From an uncultured Tateyamaria sp. (GTDB taxonomy: Bacteria > Pseudomonadota > Alphaproteobacteria > Rhodobacterales > Rhodobacteraceae): DNA of 48,709 bases. A program made the translations under genes and the position numbers. Under the pieces are notes generated by a model that was not told the DNA's origin, ran no database searches, and was given only the letters and a program-made list of their open reading frames with translations. Of the stretch, positions 1 to 9,324 are shown piece by piece (within the stretch, counting starts at the first letter, position 1; each line of letters opens with the position of its first letter). The stretch is from the NCBI GenBank assembly GCA_905480645.1, contig CAJQRC010000008.1:1-48709 (forward strand), written 5' to 3'.

Positions 1-124
1 TTTGTAGCCCTTAAGATCTGTTGAGCTTTTTATATCTCTGGTAGCTCTTTGGTCTGGTCCAAATCTTTATTGGATTTATTTGACTTGTCACATTATTTAT
101 CAGCAATTTTTTTTGGAGTTAATT

Positions 125-1006
125 ATGCGTCTAAACAACAATATGAAAGGCGCTGCCCTTATGACTGGCTGCGTATCTGCATATGTTATTAATGATGCCT
201 TTATGAAACTCCTTTTTTCTGAGATGGCTTTATTTCAGGCAGTATTTCTGCGCAGTATCATAACCATTCCACCTGTTTTGGCAGTGGCATGGATCACTAA
301 AACTACAATACTCGAATTGTCAAAGCACGATAAGCACCTCATTACAGTGCGTGTGGTTGCTGAAATTCTTACCACGGTCGCATTTTTAACAGCCCTAAAG
401 CATATGCCGCTTGCCAATGTCACAGCAATACTACAGGCTTTACCGCTCGCCATTACAATGGCTGCGGCTCTTTTTCTTTCGGAGCCTGTCGGATGGCGAC
501 GTTGGACCGCTATACTCGCTGGTTTTGTAGGTGTTTTAATAGTCGTACGGCCTGGTCTTGATGGTTTTAATTATTATTCGCTTTCTGCCTTATCAGCGAT
601 GGTTTTTGTTACAATAAGAGAAATTGCTACCCGAAAACTGACGAGCACAGTACCGACTGTTACTGTTGTGCTTGCAACGGCTATCGGCAGTACTTTGTTT
701 GCTGGAATTATGTTGATTGGTGTAGAATGGCAACCAGTCAATGCAGCGTCATGGTTGTTAATTTTTGGCTCTGCCGTCGCAATTCTGATAGCTACTTTAT
801 TAAGTGTTATGGCGATACGAACTGGTGACATAGGTTTTGTATCTCCTTTTCGCTACACCTCTATGATTGGGGCAATAGGGTTAGGTATTTTAATGTTTGG
901 TGATTGGCCTGATCAACCAACTTTAATTGGAACATTTATTATAGTTGTTACAGGCGTTTATTCGTTTCACCGAGAACAAGCGCTTAGTAAAAAAGTGATA
1001 TCGTAA
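125..1006 (+). CDS. EamA/DMT-family transporter
   Basis: About 293 residues, very hydrophobic, with roughly ten apparent membrane segments arranged as two EamA-type halves. The second half begins near the 'RRWTAILAGFVGVLIVVRPG' stretch, typical of drug/metabolite transporters of the S-adenosylmethionine-transporter-like group. An in-frame start exists at 80, but I chose the ATG at 125 because GGAG lies at 115-118 with a 6-nt gap and the protein then opens with a normal short N-terminus. It is an inner-membrane exporter or permease; the substrate cannot be read from the sequence. It stands alone, 200 bases ahead of an aminotransferase gene on the same strand. The family call is firm; the function is generic. 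Confidence 0.85.
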   Translation: MRLNNNMKGAALMTGCVSAYVINDAFMKLLFSEMALFQAVFLRSIITIPPVLAVAWITKTTILELSKHDKHLITVRVVAEILTTVAFLTALKHMPLANVTAILQALPLAITMAAALFLSEPVGWRRWTAILAGFVGVLIVVRPGLDGFNYYSLSALSAMVFVTIREIATRKLTSTVPTVTVVLATAIGSTLFAGIMLIGVEWQPVNAASWLLIFGSAVAILIATLLSVMAIRTGDIGFVSPFRYTSMIGAIGLGILMFGDWPDQPTLIGTFIIVVTGVYSFHREQALSKKVIS

Positions 1007-1130
1007 TTATTTTCTTTTTGTAGACTTGAGTTCCACTACCTCGCTGTAGATTGGATAGTGATAATGATAAGCAGCCCAACGAGCAGTATAAGAGCTTTAT
1101 ATGATATTGTGGTTTCTGTACTTAAACTGA

Positions 1131-1153
1131 TGTATGGATGAACGATCCATACA
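1131..1153. promoter_or_regulatory. 23-bp palindrome, candidate operator ahead of the aminotransferase gene
   Basis: TGTATGGAT (1131-1139) and ATCCATACA (1145-1153) form a perfect 9-bp inverted repeat around a 5-base centre. It lies 55 bases upstream of the aminotransferase start in a 200-base spacer and has no T-run after it, so an operator for a dimeric regulator is likelier than a terminator. No regulator gene adjoins it, and the binding protein is unknown. Confidence 0.45.
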
Positions 1154-1208
1154 GTGTGGAAGTGCAATGCTTTAGTTTAGTTGTAATCTTGAAATTTAGA
1201 GGCTGGTT

Positions 1209-2558
1209 ATGAAAGACGATAATTTCTTACGCGCTAACAATGCTCGTCACATGTGGCACCCCATGGGACATCCAGGTGAAGCGATGGAGCATGCTCCAAC
1301 TATTATCACAGGCGCTTATGGTTCGGTGATAGAGGACATCGATGGGCATAAAACGGTTGATGCTGTTGGTGGACTTTGGTGTGTAAACCTTGGGTACTCT
1401 AACGACGTGATTAAAAACGCTATTACAAAACAGCTACATGATTTGCCCTATTACTCTGCTTTTGCAGGTACTTCTAATCCGCCAGCAATTGAGGCTTCTT
1501 ATATGGTGCGGAATTTTTTTGAAGCTGATGGTATGGCTCGAGTATTTTTTACATCTGGCGGATCAGATTCGGTTGAAACCTGTCTCCGTTTGTCGCGTCA
1601 GTATCACCGTTTGCGCGGTGAGCCAGAGCGCACAAAATTTCTATCTTTGAAAAAAGGATATCATGGTACACATTTTGGTGGTGCATCTGTCAACGGAAAT
1701 AATAGGTTCCGGATTGCATATGAACCATTGATGGCTGGATGTTTTCATCTTCCAAGCCCTTATACCTATCGTAATCCTTTTGATGAGACAGACCCTGCCG
1801 TCTTAGCGCAGAATATTGCTTCAATGATGGAGGATGAAATCCAATTTCAGGGGCCCCGTAGCATTGCTGCTTTCATTATGGAGCCGATTCAAGGTGCAGG
1901 TGGCGTGATTGTTCCGGATGAAATATTCATGCCCTTGATGCGAGAGATTTGTTATAAATATGGGATACTGCTGATTGCTGATGAAGTCATTACAGGTTTT
2001 GGACGTACTGGAGATTGGTCAGGTAGCCGTCATTGGGATGTACAACCTGATATGATGTGCTGCGCTAAAGGCATCACTTCAGGGTATTTCCCAGTTGGTG
2101 CGGCCTTGATGAATGAAGCTATAGCAGAAGTTTTCGAAAAGGCGGATGCTGATGGGTCGATTTTTCATGGCTACACATATTCTGCGCATCCTGTTGGAGC
2201 TGCAGCTGTAGTTGCATGCTTGTCAGAAACACTGCGTCTGGAGACGAATGCTAATGCTGGCCCGCGCGGGGCCCAACTTTACCAAGGATGCCAATCTTTG
2301 ATGGAACGGTTTGATATTGTAGGTGACGTTAGAGGAGGGCATGGATTGATGACTGGTGTTGAAATTGTGAGTGATCCGATCACGAAGGCACCAATGGACG
2401 CAGACACGATGAAGCGAATTTACAAAGCTGCTTATGAAGCAGGTGCAATGGTACGTGTAGGTGGTAATAATATCATGATGTCTCCACCATTAATCATTTC
2501 CGAAGATGAAATTGACAAGGTGTTGGCTGGTTTAGAAGCTGGTTTGCGCGCTGCCTAA
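1209..2558 (+). CDS. class III (omega-amino acid:pyruvate type) aminotransferase
   Basis: 449 residues, the usual length for fold-type I, class III PLP aminotransferases. Visible landmarks are 'FTSGGSDSVET' (phosphate-binding region), 'LIADEVITGFGRTG' (the Asp that contacts the PLP pyridine nitrogen) and the PLP lysine in 'CCAKGITSGYFPVGA' at about residue 287. Members move an amino group from an omega-amino acid or amine (beta-alanine, taurine, putrescine, GABA) to pyruvate or another keto acid, in the cytoplasm. The exact donor cannot be decided here. The gene is monocistronic, starts at an ATG after a GAGG-like site, and has a 23-bp palindrome upstream that may regulate it. The family is sure; the substrate is not. 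Confidence 0.88.
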   Translation: MKDDNFLRANNARHMWHPMGHPGEAMEHAPTIITGAYGSVIEDIDGHKTVDAVGGLWCVNLGYSNDVIKNAITKQLHDLPYYSAFAGTSNPPAIEASYMVRNFFEADGMARVFFTSGGSDSVETCLRLSRQYHRLRGEPERTKFLSLKKGYHGTHFGGASVNGNNRFRIAYEPLMAGCFHLPSPYTYRNPFDETDPAVLAQNIASMMEDEIQFQGPRSIAAFIMEPIQGAGGVIVPDEIFMPLMREICYKYGILLIADEVITGFGRTGDWSGSRHWDVQPDMMCCAKGITSGYFPVGAALMNEAIAEVFEKADADGSIFHGYTYSAHPVGAAAVVACLSETLRLETNANAGPRGAQLYQGCQSLMERFDIVGDVRGGHGLMTGVEIVSDPITKAPMDADTMKRIYKAAYEAGAMVRVGGNNIMMSPPLIISEDEIDKVLAGLEAGLRAA

Positions 2559-2677
2559 CTATATTGATGTACTCGCTCCAGATGTTGATGAGTTTTACCC
2601 TTACGTGTTCATGTTATTCTGAGAGTGGAAACGTCAAAGGTAGTCGAATCGTTTTCTAAGATGCTAGGTATTGTGTG

Positions 2678-4480
2678 ATGAATTCAATGGACCCCAATAT
2701 AAGACCAGTAATCCGGCAATTAGAGGAGGCGGCAATTAATCGTATTGCGGCCGGGGAGGTTGTCGAGAGACCTGCTTCAGCAGTAAAGGAATTAGTGGAG
2801 AACTCTATTGATGCGGGTGCCAGCCGTATTAGCATTGACTTTGCTGATGGTGGTAAGACATTAATTCGGGTGGCAGACGACGGTTGTGGAATTTCTGCTA
2901 ATGAACTTCCTCTCGCTTTAAGCCGTCACGCTACATCAAAAATTGATGGCTCTGATCTGTTGAATATACACACGTTTGGATTTCGGGGTGAGGCACTTCC
3001 TAGTCTTGGCTCTGTAGGCAGGCTTACCATTACAAGCCGCGTGGCTAATGAAGAGGCAGCTGAAATTTTAATTTGTGGTGGTGAAATGGGGCAGATTAAA
3101 CCAGCTGCCTTAAATTCAGGCACAGTGATTACTCTGCGTGATTTATTCTTCGCAACGCCTGCGCGTTTAAAATTTCTCCGTTCAGACCGAGCCGAAACCC
3201 AAGCGATATTAGATATTGTGAAGCGCTTGGTAATGGCTAAACCTTTTATTCGGTTTGAACTGCGCGATGTATCAAATAAGCCACGCATAATTCTTCAGGT
3301 TGAGGCACAGTCGGGAGACCCGATGGAAGCTTTGCATGCCCGTCTAACAAATGCACTTGGCGCTGATTTTGCTGAGAATAGTATTGCCATTGATACTATG
3401 CGGGAAAATTTACACCTAACGGGTTATGCTGGTTTGCCAACTTATTCACGAGGCGCAGCTGTTGAGCAATTTTTTTACGTCAATGGGCGGTCAGTGAAAG
3501 ATAAGCTCCTTACTGGAGCATTGCGTGCTGCCTATTTTGATTTTTTAAGTCGTGGACGACACCCGGCTGCAGTCTTGTGTATTAATTGCGCCCCTAAACT
3601 TGTCGATGTGAATGTACATCCTGCTAAATCTGAAGTGCGCTTTCGAGATCCCGGGTTGGTGCGTGGAATGATAGTGTCAGGATTGCGCCACGCTTTGGCT
3701 AGTGCTGGCCATCGGGCATCTTCAACCGTAGCTGGTGCTACGCTTGGGGCAATGCAACCTGAAACATTGGAACGACGTGCTTATCAAATGGACCGGCCTA
3801 GCTCTGGATCGCATGCTGTGCCTGCCTTTGCTGAAATGGCAACAGACTATAGCGCCCGTGTGGAGCAACCGGCTTTCAATCACGATGCAGAGATAGAAGA
3901 CTTACCGTTGGGTGTGGCTCGCGGACAAGTCCATGAAAATTACATCGTAGCACAGACACAAACCGGGATGGTTATTGTGGATCAGCATGCCGCTCATGAG
4001 CGGTTAGTCTATGAAAAACTCAAATCTCAAATGGTAGAAAAAACTGTGGCTTCGCAGGTGTTATTAATTCCGGAGATTGTGACACTGTCTGCATCTGAGT
4101 GTACTCGTCTAATGGACATTGTAGAAGATCTGCAATTATTGGGTTTGGGTATTGAACCTTTTGGTGGTGACGCTATTGCAGTGCGGGAAACTCCGGCGAT
4201 ACTGGGTGAAGTCGATGCTCAGGCGATGATCCGTGATATTCTAGATGAGCTTTCTGATCTTGGTACCAGTTATTCAGTCAAAGCACAGATTGAAGCAATC
4301 TTGAGCCGAGTGGCTTGCCATGGCTCGATTAGATCAGGACGACGGATGCGGGCGGAGGAAATGAACGCTTTATTGCGAGAAATGGAAGCAACACCTTATT
4401 CTGGTCAATGCAATCATGGCCGGCCGACATATGTTGAACTCAAGCTTGCTGATATTGAACGGCTTTTTGGGCGTACATGA
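2678..4480 (+). CDS. mutL: DNA mismatch repair protein MutL (endonuclease type)
   Basis: About 600 residues. The N-terminal GHKL ATPase is clear: 'AAGEVVERPASAVKELVENS', 'DDGCGI' and 'GFRGEAL'. The C-terminal dimerisation domain carries the metal-dependent endonuclease motif 'DQHAAHERLVYE' near residue 435, plus 'ACHGSIRSG' and 'CNHGRP', as expected in bacteria that lack MutH. MutL links MutS mismatch recognition to strand nicking and excision. The start is GTG 2675 or ATG 2678 (AGG at 2666-2668 supports either); ATG 2687 is less likely. The stop overlaps the rmuC start by ATGA, so the two are co-translated and form a DNA-repair pair. Confidence 0.96.
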   Translation: MNSMDPNIRPVIRQLEEAAINRIAAGEVVERPASAVKELVENSIDAGASRISIDFADGGKTLIRVADDGCGISANELPLALSRHATSKIDGSDLLNIHTFGFRGEALPSLGSVGRLTITSRVANEEAAEILICGGEMGQIKPAALNSGTVITLRDLFFATPARLKFLRSDRAETQAILDIVKRLVMAKPFIRFELRDVSNKPRIILQVEAQSGDPMEALHARLTNALGADFAENSIAIDTMRENLHLTGYAGLPTYSRGAAVEQFFYVNGRSVKDKLLTGALRAAYFDFLSRGRHPAAVLCINCAPKLVDVNVHPAKSEVRFRDPGLVRGMIVSGLRHALASAGHRASSTVAGATLGAMQPETLERRAYQMDRPSSGSHAVPAFAEMATDYSARVEQPAFNHDAEIEDLPLGVARGQVHENYIVAQTQTGMVIVDQHAAHERLVYEKLKSQMVEKTVASQVLLIPEIVTLSASECTRLMDIVEDLQLLGLGIEPFGGDAIAVRETPAILGEVDAQAMIRDILDELSDLGTSYSVKAQIEAILSRVACHGSIRSGRRMRAEEMNALLREMEATPYSGQCNHGRPTYVELKLADIERLFGRT

Positions 4481-5724
4481 TACAGATTGAAAATTCAGTC
4501 TTCGATTACAGTGATCCGGCTGTGATTTTGATCTTCTTGGCCTTCGTTGTGGCGACTATTATCTTAATTTTGCTTATTATTGCTGTGCGTGCGGCGGACC
4601 GTTCAGCCCGTGCATCAGAACCGTTGGCCCATCAGTTAAATTATTTAGGGCAAACTGTGCAGGCTTTAAATCAAGGGCAAGAACAATTGCGTGGAGGGTT
4701 ACAGACTGTATCTGATACCCAAACAGCGGCACAAGCCCAAGTAATTCAGACATTTGAGGCTCGCCTTTCGACTGTCCAACAACATATGCAAGATCGACTG
4801 GCCGACAACGCGCTTCGCAGCCAACGTTCTTTAAATGAGATGCAGGAACGTATGCGAGAAAGTCTGCATGGATCTTCCAAGCAAACCTCAACTAGCTTAA
4901 CTCAGCTGCAGGAACGTCTAGCGGTCATCGATAGAGCTCAAGACAATATCACAAAGCTTTCAGGTGATGTTCTGTCGCTACAAGATATTCTGTCCAATAA
5001 GCAAACTCGGGGAGCATTCGGTGAAATCCAGTTGCACGATATTGTTGGCAAAGCTCTGCCCCGCGATAGCTATTCGATGCAGTATACGTTATCGAATGGA
5101 AAGCGGGCAGATTGCTTAATTCATCTGCCAAACCCACCAGGCCCAATCGTAATTGATAGTAAATTCCCATTGGAAGCTTACGAGGCACTTCGCAATGCTG
5201 ATACTGATTATGCAGCAAAACAAGCAACTGCCCAAATGAAGATTGCCGTTAAAAAGCACATTTCTGATATATCTGAAAAATATATTATTGATGGTGAAAC
5301 AGCAGAGGGTGCTTTAATGTTTTTACCTTCTGAGGCCGTATATGCGGAGCTGCACGCAAATTTCTCTGAACTTGTAAGAGTGGGTTTTGAAGCTCGAGTT
5401 TGGATTGTTTCACCAACTACATGCATGGCCACGCTGAACACGATGCGTGCAATTCTTAAGGATGCACGCATGCGCGAACAAGCGGGGGCTATCCGTAAAG
5501 AATTGTCCCTGCTCGTAGCGGATGTAGATCGCCTTGGTTCTCGAGTGTCCAATTTGGATCGCCACTTTACACAGGCTTCTAAAGATATTGAAGACATTAA
5601 AATTAGTGCAGAAAAAACAGGTAAGCGGGCTCATCGTCTCGATAATTTTGATTTTGAAGAGATCGAAGAAACACCTGAAACTGCAGGTTTGCCATTGCCA
5701 AAAACGACACCTACCGTCGAGTGA
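4477..5724 (+). CDS. rmuC: RmuC-family DNA recombination protein
   Basis: 415 residues: one membrane segment near residues 13-37, a long Gln/Arg-rich coiled coil to about residue 150, then the RmuC nuclease-like domain with 'KQTRGAFGEIQLHDIV', 'VIDSKFPLEAYEAL' and 'MFLPSEAVYAEL'. E. coli RmuC limits recombination between short inverted repeats, and the fold is PD-(D/E)XK-like. The ATG overlaps the mutL stop (ATGA), so the genes are translationally coupled. The C-terminus ends in an acidic tail. The next gene is convergent after only 58 bases with no obvious terminator hairpin. Confidence 0.92.
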   Translation: MIQIENSVFDYSDPAVILIFLAFVVATIILILLIIAVRAADRSARASEPLAHQLNYLGQTVQALNQGQEQLRGGLQTVSDTQTAAQAQVIQTFEARLSTVQQHMQDRLADNALRSQRSLNEMQERMRESLHGSSKQTSTSLTQLQERLAVIDRAQDNITKLSGDVLSLQDILSNKQTRGAFGEIQLHDIVGKALPRDSYSMQYTLSNGKRADCLIHLPNPPGPIVIDSKFPLEAYEALRNADTDYAAKQATAQMKIAVKKHISDISEKYIIDGETAEGALMFLPSEAVYAELHANFSELVRVGFEARVWIVSPTTCMATLNTMRAILKDARMREQAGAIRKELSLLVADVDRLGSRVSNLDRHFTQASKDIEDIKISAEKTGKRAHRLDNFDFEEIEETPETAGLPLPKTTPTVE

Positions 5725-5782
5725 ACCGGGTTTTTAGAGTATATACAAAATTTATAAAATTTAATTAATTAAATGCCATTCT

Positions 5783-7027
5783 CTACTCTCGACTGCGGCC
5801 TGATACACTAGTTTGGTAACGCTCTAGTTCTTTGATTAATGTTTGGCCATTAGGAACATTTTCACGATTAGAGAATTCTTCCCAAACTGCCCCGAATGGC
5901 ATATCTTTGAATTCTTCAGTAACAACTAGACGTTTGGTGAAATTCAGTTCTTCTTCTGCTGACTTCAATAAATTTATAGGCATTAAAAGCGCTCTAAGCA
6001 GAGCTTTCTGCATGTTGCGTGTGCCAATGACCCATGCTGCGGTCCGGCTGATTGTAGCGTCGAAGAAATCTAAACCAATACGTGTTCGTTCGAGTAAATC
6101 TGCATTTACAAGTTCTTGTGCCATTTGTTGTATTTCGTCGTTAAGCAGAATTACATGATCACTGTCCCAGCGCATTGGTCGAGAAACATGCAGCAAGATT
6201 TCATCTAATGACAAAGCAACTGCACTCAGTTTGTCAGCGATATTCTCTGTTGGGTGAAAGTGGCCCATATCAAGGCATAAAAGAGTTTTTTTACGGATCG
6301 CATAACCCATGTAAAATTCATGACTGCCAACAGTGCATGCTTCTACACCAATACCGAAAAGTTTGCATTCCAAAGCGTCAAGCATTTTCTTTTTGTCTTG
6401 CTTCGGCGCCAACATTGCATCCAGCGCTACTTCTAGACGCGCGCGCGCGGACATACGGTCAACTGGAGTATCTTTGTAGCCGTCTGGCACCCATATATTG
6501 TTTACACATGTTGAGCCTAAGGCCACTCCCATCTGGCTTGCGATTTCACGGCTTCTTTTTCCATGTTCAATCCAAAAGTCCCGAATGCCCTGATCTGGAT
6601 GACTAAGTGTCAAATTGTCGTCTGCCTTGGTATGGGCAAAAAATGTTGGATTAAAATCTAACCCGATGCTCTGATCTTTGGCCCAATCGACCCAGGGGGA
6701 GAAGTGCTGGAATTCGATTTCGTCACGATCAGGTTTTGCATCTGTGTCTAGATACATTGCGTGTAGATTTAGACGGTGCTTGCCTGGGATCATTGAGTAT
6801 GAAAAATCTAAATCAGCGCGCAACTCATCTGGTGTACGAGCGCGTCCAGGATAATCACCAGTGGCTTGAATACCCCCACCAGATGATCCAGTTCGCTCTT
6901 CAAATCCGACTACATCATCACCTTGCCAGCAGTGCATTGAAATTGGGATAGTTCGCACACGGGCAAGTGCTGCTTCGGTATCTACACCCCAGTCGGCAAA
7001 TGCAGCTTTAGCTGTTTCATAGCTCAT
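5783..7027 (-). CDS. rhaI: L-rhamnose isomerase, RhaI (Pseudomonas stutzeri type)
   Basis: 414 residues, TIM-barrel sugar isomerase of the RhaI family (not the E. coli RhaA type). It converts L-rhamnose to L-rhamnulose in the cytoplasm. Likely metal ligands are the Glu in 'VEACTVGSHEF', the Asp in 'LDMGHFHPTE', and the His and Asp residues around 'HVSRPMRWDSDHV', in the spacing expected for a two-metal isomerase. It lies 9 bases downstream of rhaD on the same strand, so the rhaD-rhaI pair is one operon driven from the rhaD/rhaR spacer. The ATG at 7027 follows a TAGGAT-type site. Confidence 0.94.
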   Translation of the reverse strand: MSYETAKAAFADWGVDTEAALARVRTIPISMHCWQGDDVVGFEERTGSSGGGIQATGDYPGRARTPDELRADLDFSYSMIPGKHRLNLHAMYLDTDAKPDRDEIEFQHFSPWVDWAKDQSIGLDFNPTFFAHTKADDNLTLSHPDQGIRDFWIEHGKRSREIASQMGVALGSTCVNNIWVPDGYKDTPVDRMSARARLEVALDAMLAPKQDKKKMLDALECKLFGIGVEACTVGSHEFYMGYAIRKKTLLCLDMGHFHPTENIADKLSAVALSLDEILLHVSRPMRWDSDHVILLNDEIQQMAQELVNADLLERTRIGLDFFDATISRTAAWVIGTRNMQKALLRALLMPINLLKSAEEELNFTKRLVVTEEFKDMPFGAVWEEFSNRENVPNGQTLIKELERYQTSVSGRSRE

Positions 7028-7036
7028 TTTATAATC

Positions 7037-9136
7037 CTATCGCGTAAAGGCTTGGAGGTTGCCAGCATCCACGTTGATGATATTGCCAGTAGACTTGGCA
7101 GATGTGTCTGCGGCAAAGAAAAAGCAAGCCTCAGCAATGTCTTCTGGAAGAACAGAACGCTTCAGCATCGAGCGCTGGCGATACATTTCTTCCAACCCAT
7201 CTTTATCAGTGCCGTAGGTGGATGCACGCTGCTCCAACCAATCCCCCTCCCAGATTTTTGATCCGCGCAGGACAGCATCTGGATTAACTGTATTGACACG
7301 GATACCAGCCTCCGCACCTTCCAGCGCTAGGCACCTCGCCAGATGAATCTCAGAGGCTTTGGCCGTGCAATAAGCAGCTGCATTTGGAGATGCTGCGAGG
7401 CCATTCTTAGATGCAACAAATATAACGGCACCGCCTAAGTCTTGGACCCGCATTAGCTTAAATGCCTCACGGCTTACTAGGAAATAGCCAGTGGAAAGAA
7501 TGTCCATATTCTTGTTCCACAGTTCCAGAGATGTATCTTCAATTGGTGCGGATGATGCGATTCCTGCATTGGATACGAGTATGTCGATACCACCGTATTG
7601 CAGTGCAGCGGTCGTAAATGCTGTTAAAACAGCATCTTCACTGGTTACATTCATGACGATGCTATGCACGCAATCTTGGTTGAAATGGGCTGAGAGTTTT
7701 TCCTTGGTCGTTTGCAGTGAAGCTTCATTAATGTCCGCTAATACAACGCAGGCTCCCTCGGATAGATAACGCTCTGCCGTGGCCGAACCGATTCCACCGC
7801 CTCCACCCGTAATGAGAGCTACGCGGCCTGCGAGGGCTTTGGGTTTTGGCATGCGCTGCAGTTTTGCCTCTTCGAGCAGCCAGTATTCGATGTCGAAGGC
7901 CTCTTGTTCTGGTAACCCCTGATACTCACTAACTGCCGATGCATCACGCATCACGTTGATCGCATTGACATAGAATTCGCTTGAGATCCGAGCCGTTGTT
8001 TTGTCTTTAGCAAAAGTGATCATACCAACACCGGGGACAAGGTATACTACGGCATTTGGGTCGCGCAGTCTTGGACTGTCCTTGTGCTTGCACCGCTCAT
8101 AATAAGCTAGGTAATTTTTACGGTAAGCCTCTATTTGATTTGAAAGACCAACTAAGACATTATCTATGTTGCTCTTTTCTGGATCAAATCGAACGACTAG
8201 TGGACAAATCTTTGTGCGCAAAAAATGATCTGGACAGGATGTACCCAACTTTGCCAACGGCTCCATATCCTTCGAAGTGACAAACTCAAGAACTTCTCTG
8301 GCATCGTTAAAATGACCAACCATATGTTGATTTTTTGAAATTAATCCTCGGATCGTTGGCATAAGTTTAGCTGCAATGGCATGGCGTTCCTGAGCTGGAA
8401 GGCTTCTATGAATTGGTCCACCAAAAGGAGCCACGCCGTCACTGTGTTTAGCCAACCATTTGATAGCAACATTAATCACGTCGATGGTTTGGCCATAGCA
8501 TTTTTTTGCGGTGTTATCCCAAGTGAACAACCCATGACTTTCAAGAACGACACCGTCGGCTTCTGGATTTTCAATACAGAAGTTTTCAAGCCATAGACCG
8601 AGCTCAAATCCTGGTCTTTTCCAGGGTAACCAACCTATACGATCACCAAAAATTTCTTGTGTTAAAGCTTTAGAGTTCTTTGAAGCAGCAATAGCGATAA
8701 TCGCATCAGCGTGGACATGGTCTACGTGCTTACGTGGCACATATGCGTGCAATGGTGTGTCGATGGATGCAGCGCGAGGATTGAGCTTGAATGTACAATG
8801 TGGCAGATAATTAACCATTTCATCTTCAAATTTGACGCCTCGATAAAGCGTTTTTAAGGCCTGAAGTTTGTCCATATACAGTGTGGCAAAGCCGTCCATC
8901 ATAATTGAACCGATATCGCCACCAGATCCTTTGACCCAGAGTACTTCAACGCCTTCTCTAGTCAGCGGATCAGTTTCAATCACTTTTGCAGAGGTATTGC
9001 CGCCTCCATAATTCGTTACGCGTTGGTCCGACCCAAGGATATTCGAGCGATACAACAACAGTTCTGATTCGCTCATATTTTGCGCATCTTGATCACTCCA
9101 ACGGTTATTAAGGAGCTGAGATTTTAGTAATTTCAA
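7037..9136 (-). CDS. rhaD: bifunctional rhamnulose-1-phosphate aldolase / short-chain dehydrogenase
   Basis: 699 residues in two fused parts. Residues 1 to about 430 are a class II aldolase (AraD/FucA type) with the 'HVDHVHADA' zinc ligands and 'LESHGLFTW'. From about 434 comes an SDR with 'TGGGGGIG' and the catalytic 'YCTAK'. The first part splits L-rhamnulose 1-phosphate into dihydroxyacetone phosphate and L-lactaldehyde; the second is taken to oxidise lactaldehyde. The start is a TTG at 9136: AGGAGG (minus strand, 9149-9144) sits 7 bases ahead of it, and no ATG fits. This fusion is characteristic of rhizobial and Rhodobacterales rhamnose operons. It is transcribed away from rhaR, followed by rhaI. 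Confidence 0.95.
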   Translation of the reverse strand: MKLLKSQLLNNRWSDQDAQNMSESELLLYRSNILGSDQRVTNYGGGNTSAKVIETDPLTREGVEVLWVKGSGGDIGSIMMDGFATLYMDKLQALKTLYRGVKFEDEMVNYLPHCTFKLNPRAASIDTPLHAYVPRKHVDHVHADAIIAIAASKNSKALTQEIFGDRIGWLPWKRPGFELGLWLENFCIENPEADGVVLESHGLFTWDNTAKKCYGQTIDVINVAIKWLAKHSDGVAPFGGPIHRSLPAQERHAIAAKLMPTIRGLISKNQHMVGHFNDAREVLEFVTSKDMEPLAKLGTSCPDHFLRTKICPLVVRFDPEKSNIDNVLVGLSNQIEAYRKNYLAYYERCKHKDSPRLRDPNAVVYLVPGVGMITFAKDKTTARISSEFYVNAINVMRDASAVSEYQGLPEQEAFDIEYWLLEEAKLQRMPKPKALAGRVALITGGGGGIGSATAERYLSEGACVVLADINEASLQTTKEKLSAHFNQDCVHSIVMNVTSEDAVLTAFTTAALQYGGIDILVSNAGIASSAPIEDTSLELWNKNMDILSTGYFLVSREAFKLMRVQDLGGAVIFVASKNGLAASPNAAAYCTAKASEIHLARCLALEGAEAGIRVNTVNPDAVLRGSKIWEGDWLEQRASTYGTDKDGLEEMYRQRSMLKRSVLPEDIAEACFFFAADTSAKSTGNIINVDAGNLQAFTR

Positions 9137-9211
9137 CGTGTTGCCTCCTGGTCAATACATAGTCACCGTATACTTTGTTGTTCCCAACGTTGATTGTACC
9201 CAAGGAATTGT

Positions 9212-9278
9212 CAATCAAGTTCAATCACAAACAATCATGCTGCACTGCAGAATGATTGTTTGTGATTGTTTGTGATTG
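9212..9278. promoter_or_regulatory. symmetric, helically phased operator array between rhaD and rhaR
   Basis: CAATC occurs at 9212, 9222 and 9232, and its complement GATTG at 9254, 9264 and 9274: six half-sites, each exactly 10 bp from the next within an arm, mirrored about position 9245. The inner part is a perfect 17-bp inverted repeat (CAATCACAAACAATCAT at 9222-9238, complement at 9252-9268, 13-base centre). The outermost repeats merge into TTGACA hexamers facing outward on both strands (plus 9276-9281; minus 9214-9209), so bound repressor would cover both divergent -35 regions. The -10 elements are less clear; TACAAT lies near the rhaD side at an unusual distance. The likely binder is the DeoR-type RhaR encoded next door. 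Confidence 0.75.
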
Positions 9279-9324
9279 ACAGGCGCTGCGAATCTAGACA
9301 GCTTGAGAAGTCTAGGGGGTAAAA

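Noticed and set aside
5761-5772. TTAATTAATTAA as a CtrA-type site
   Set aside because: It lacks the seven-base spacing between TTAA halves and lies between convergent genes.
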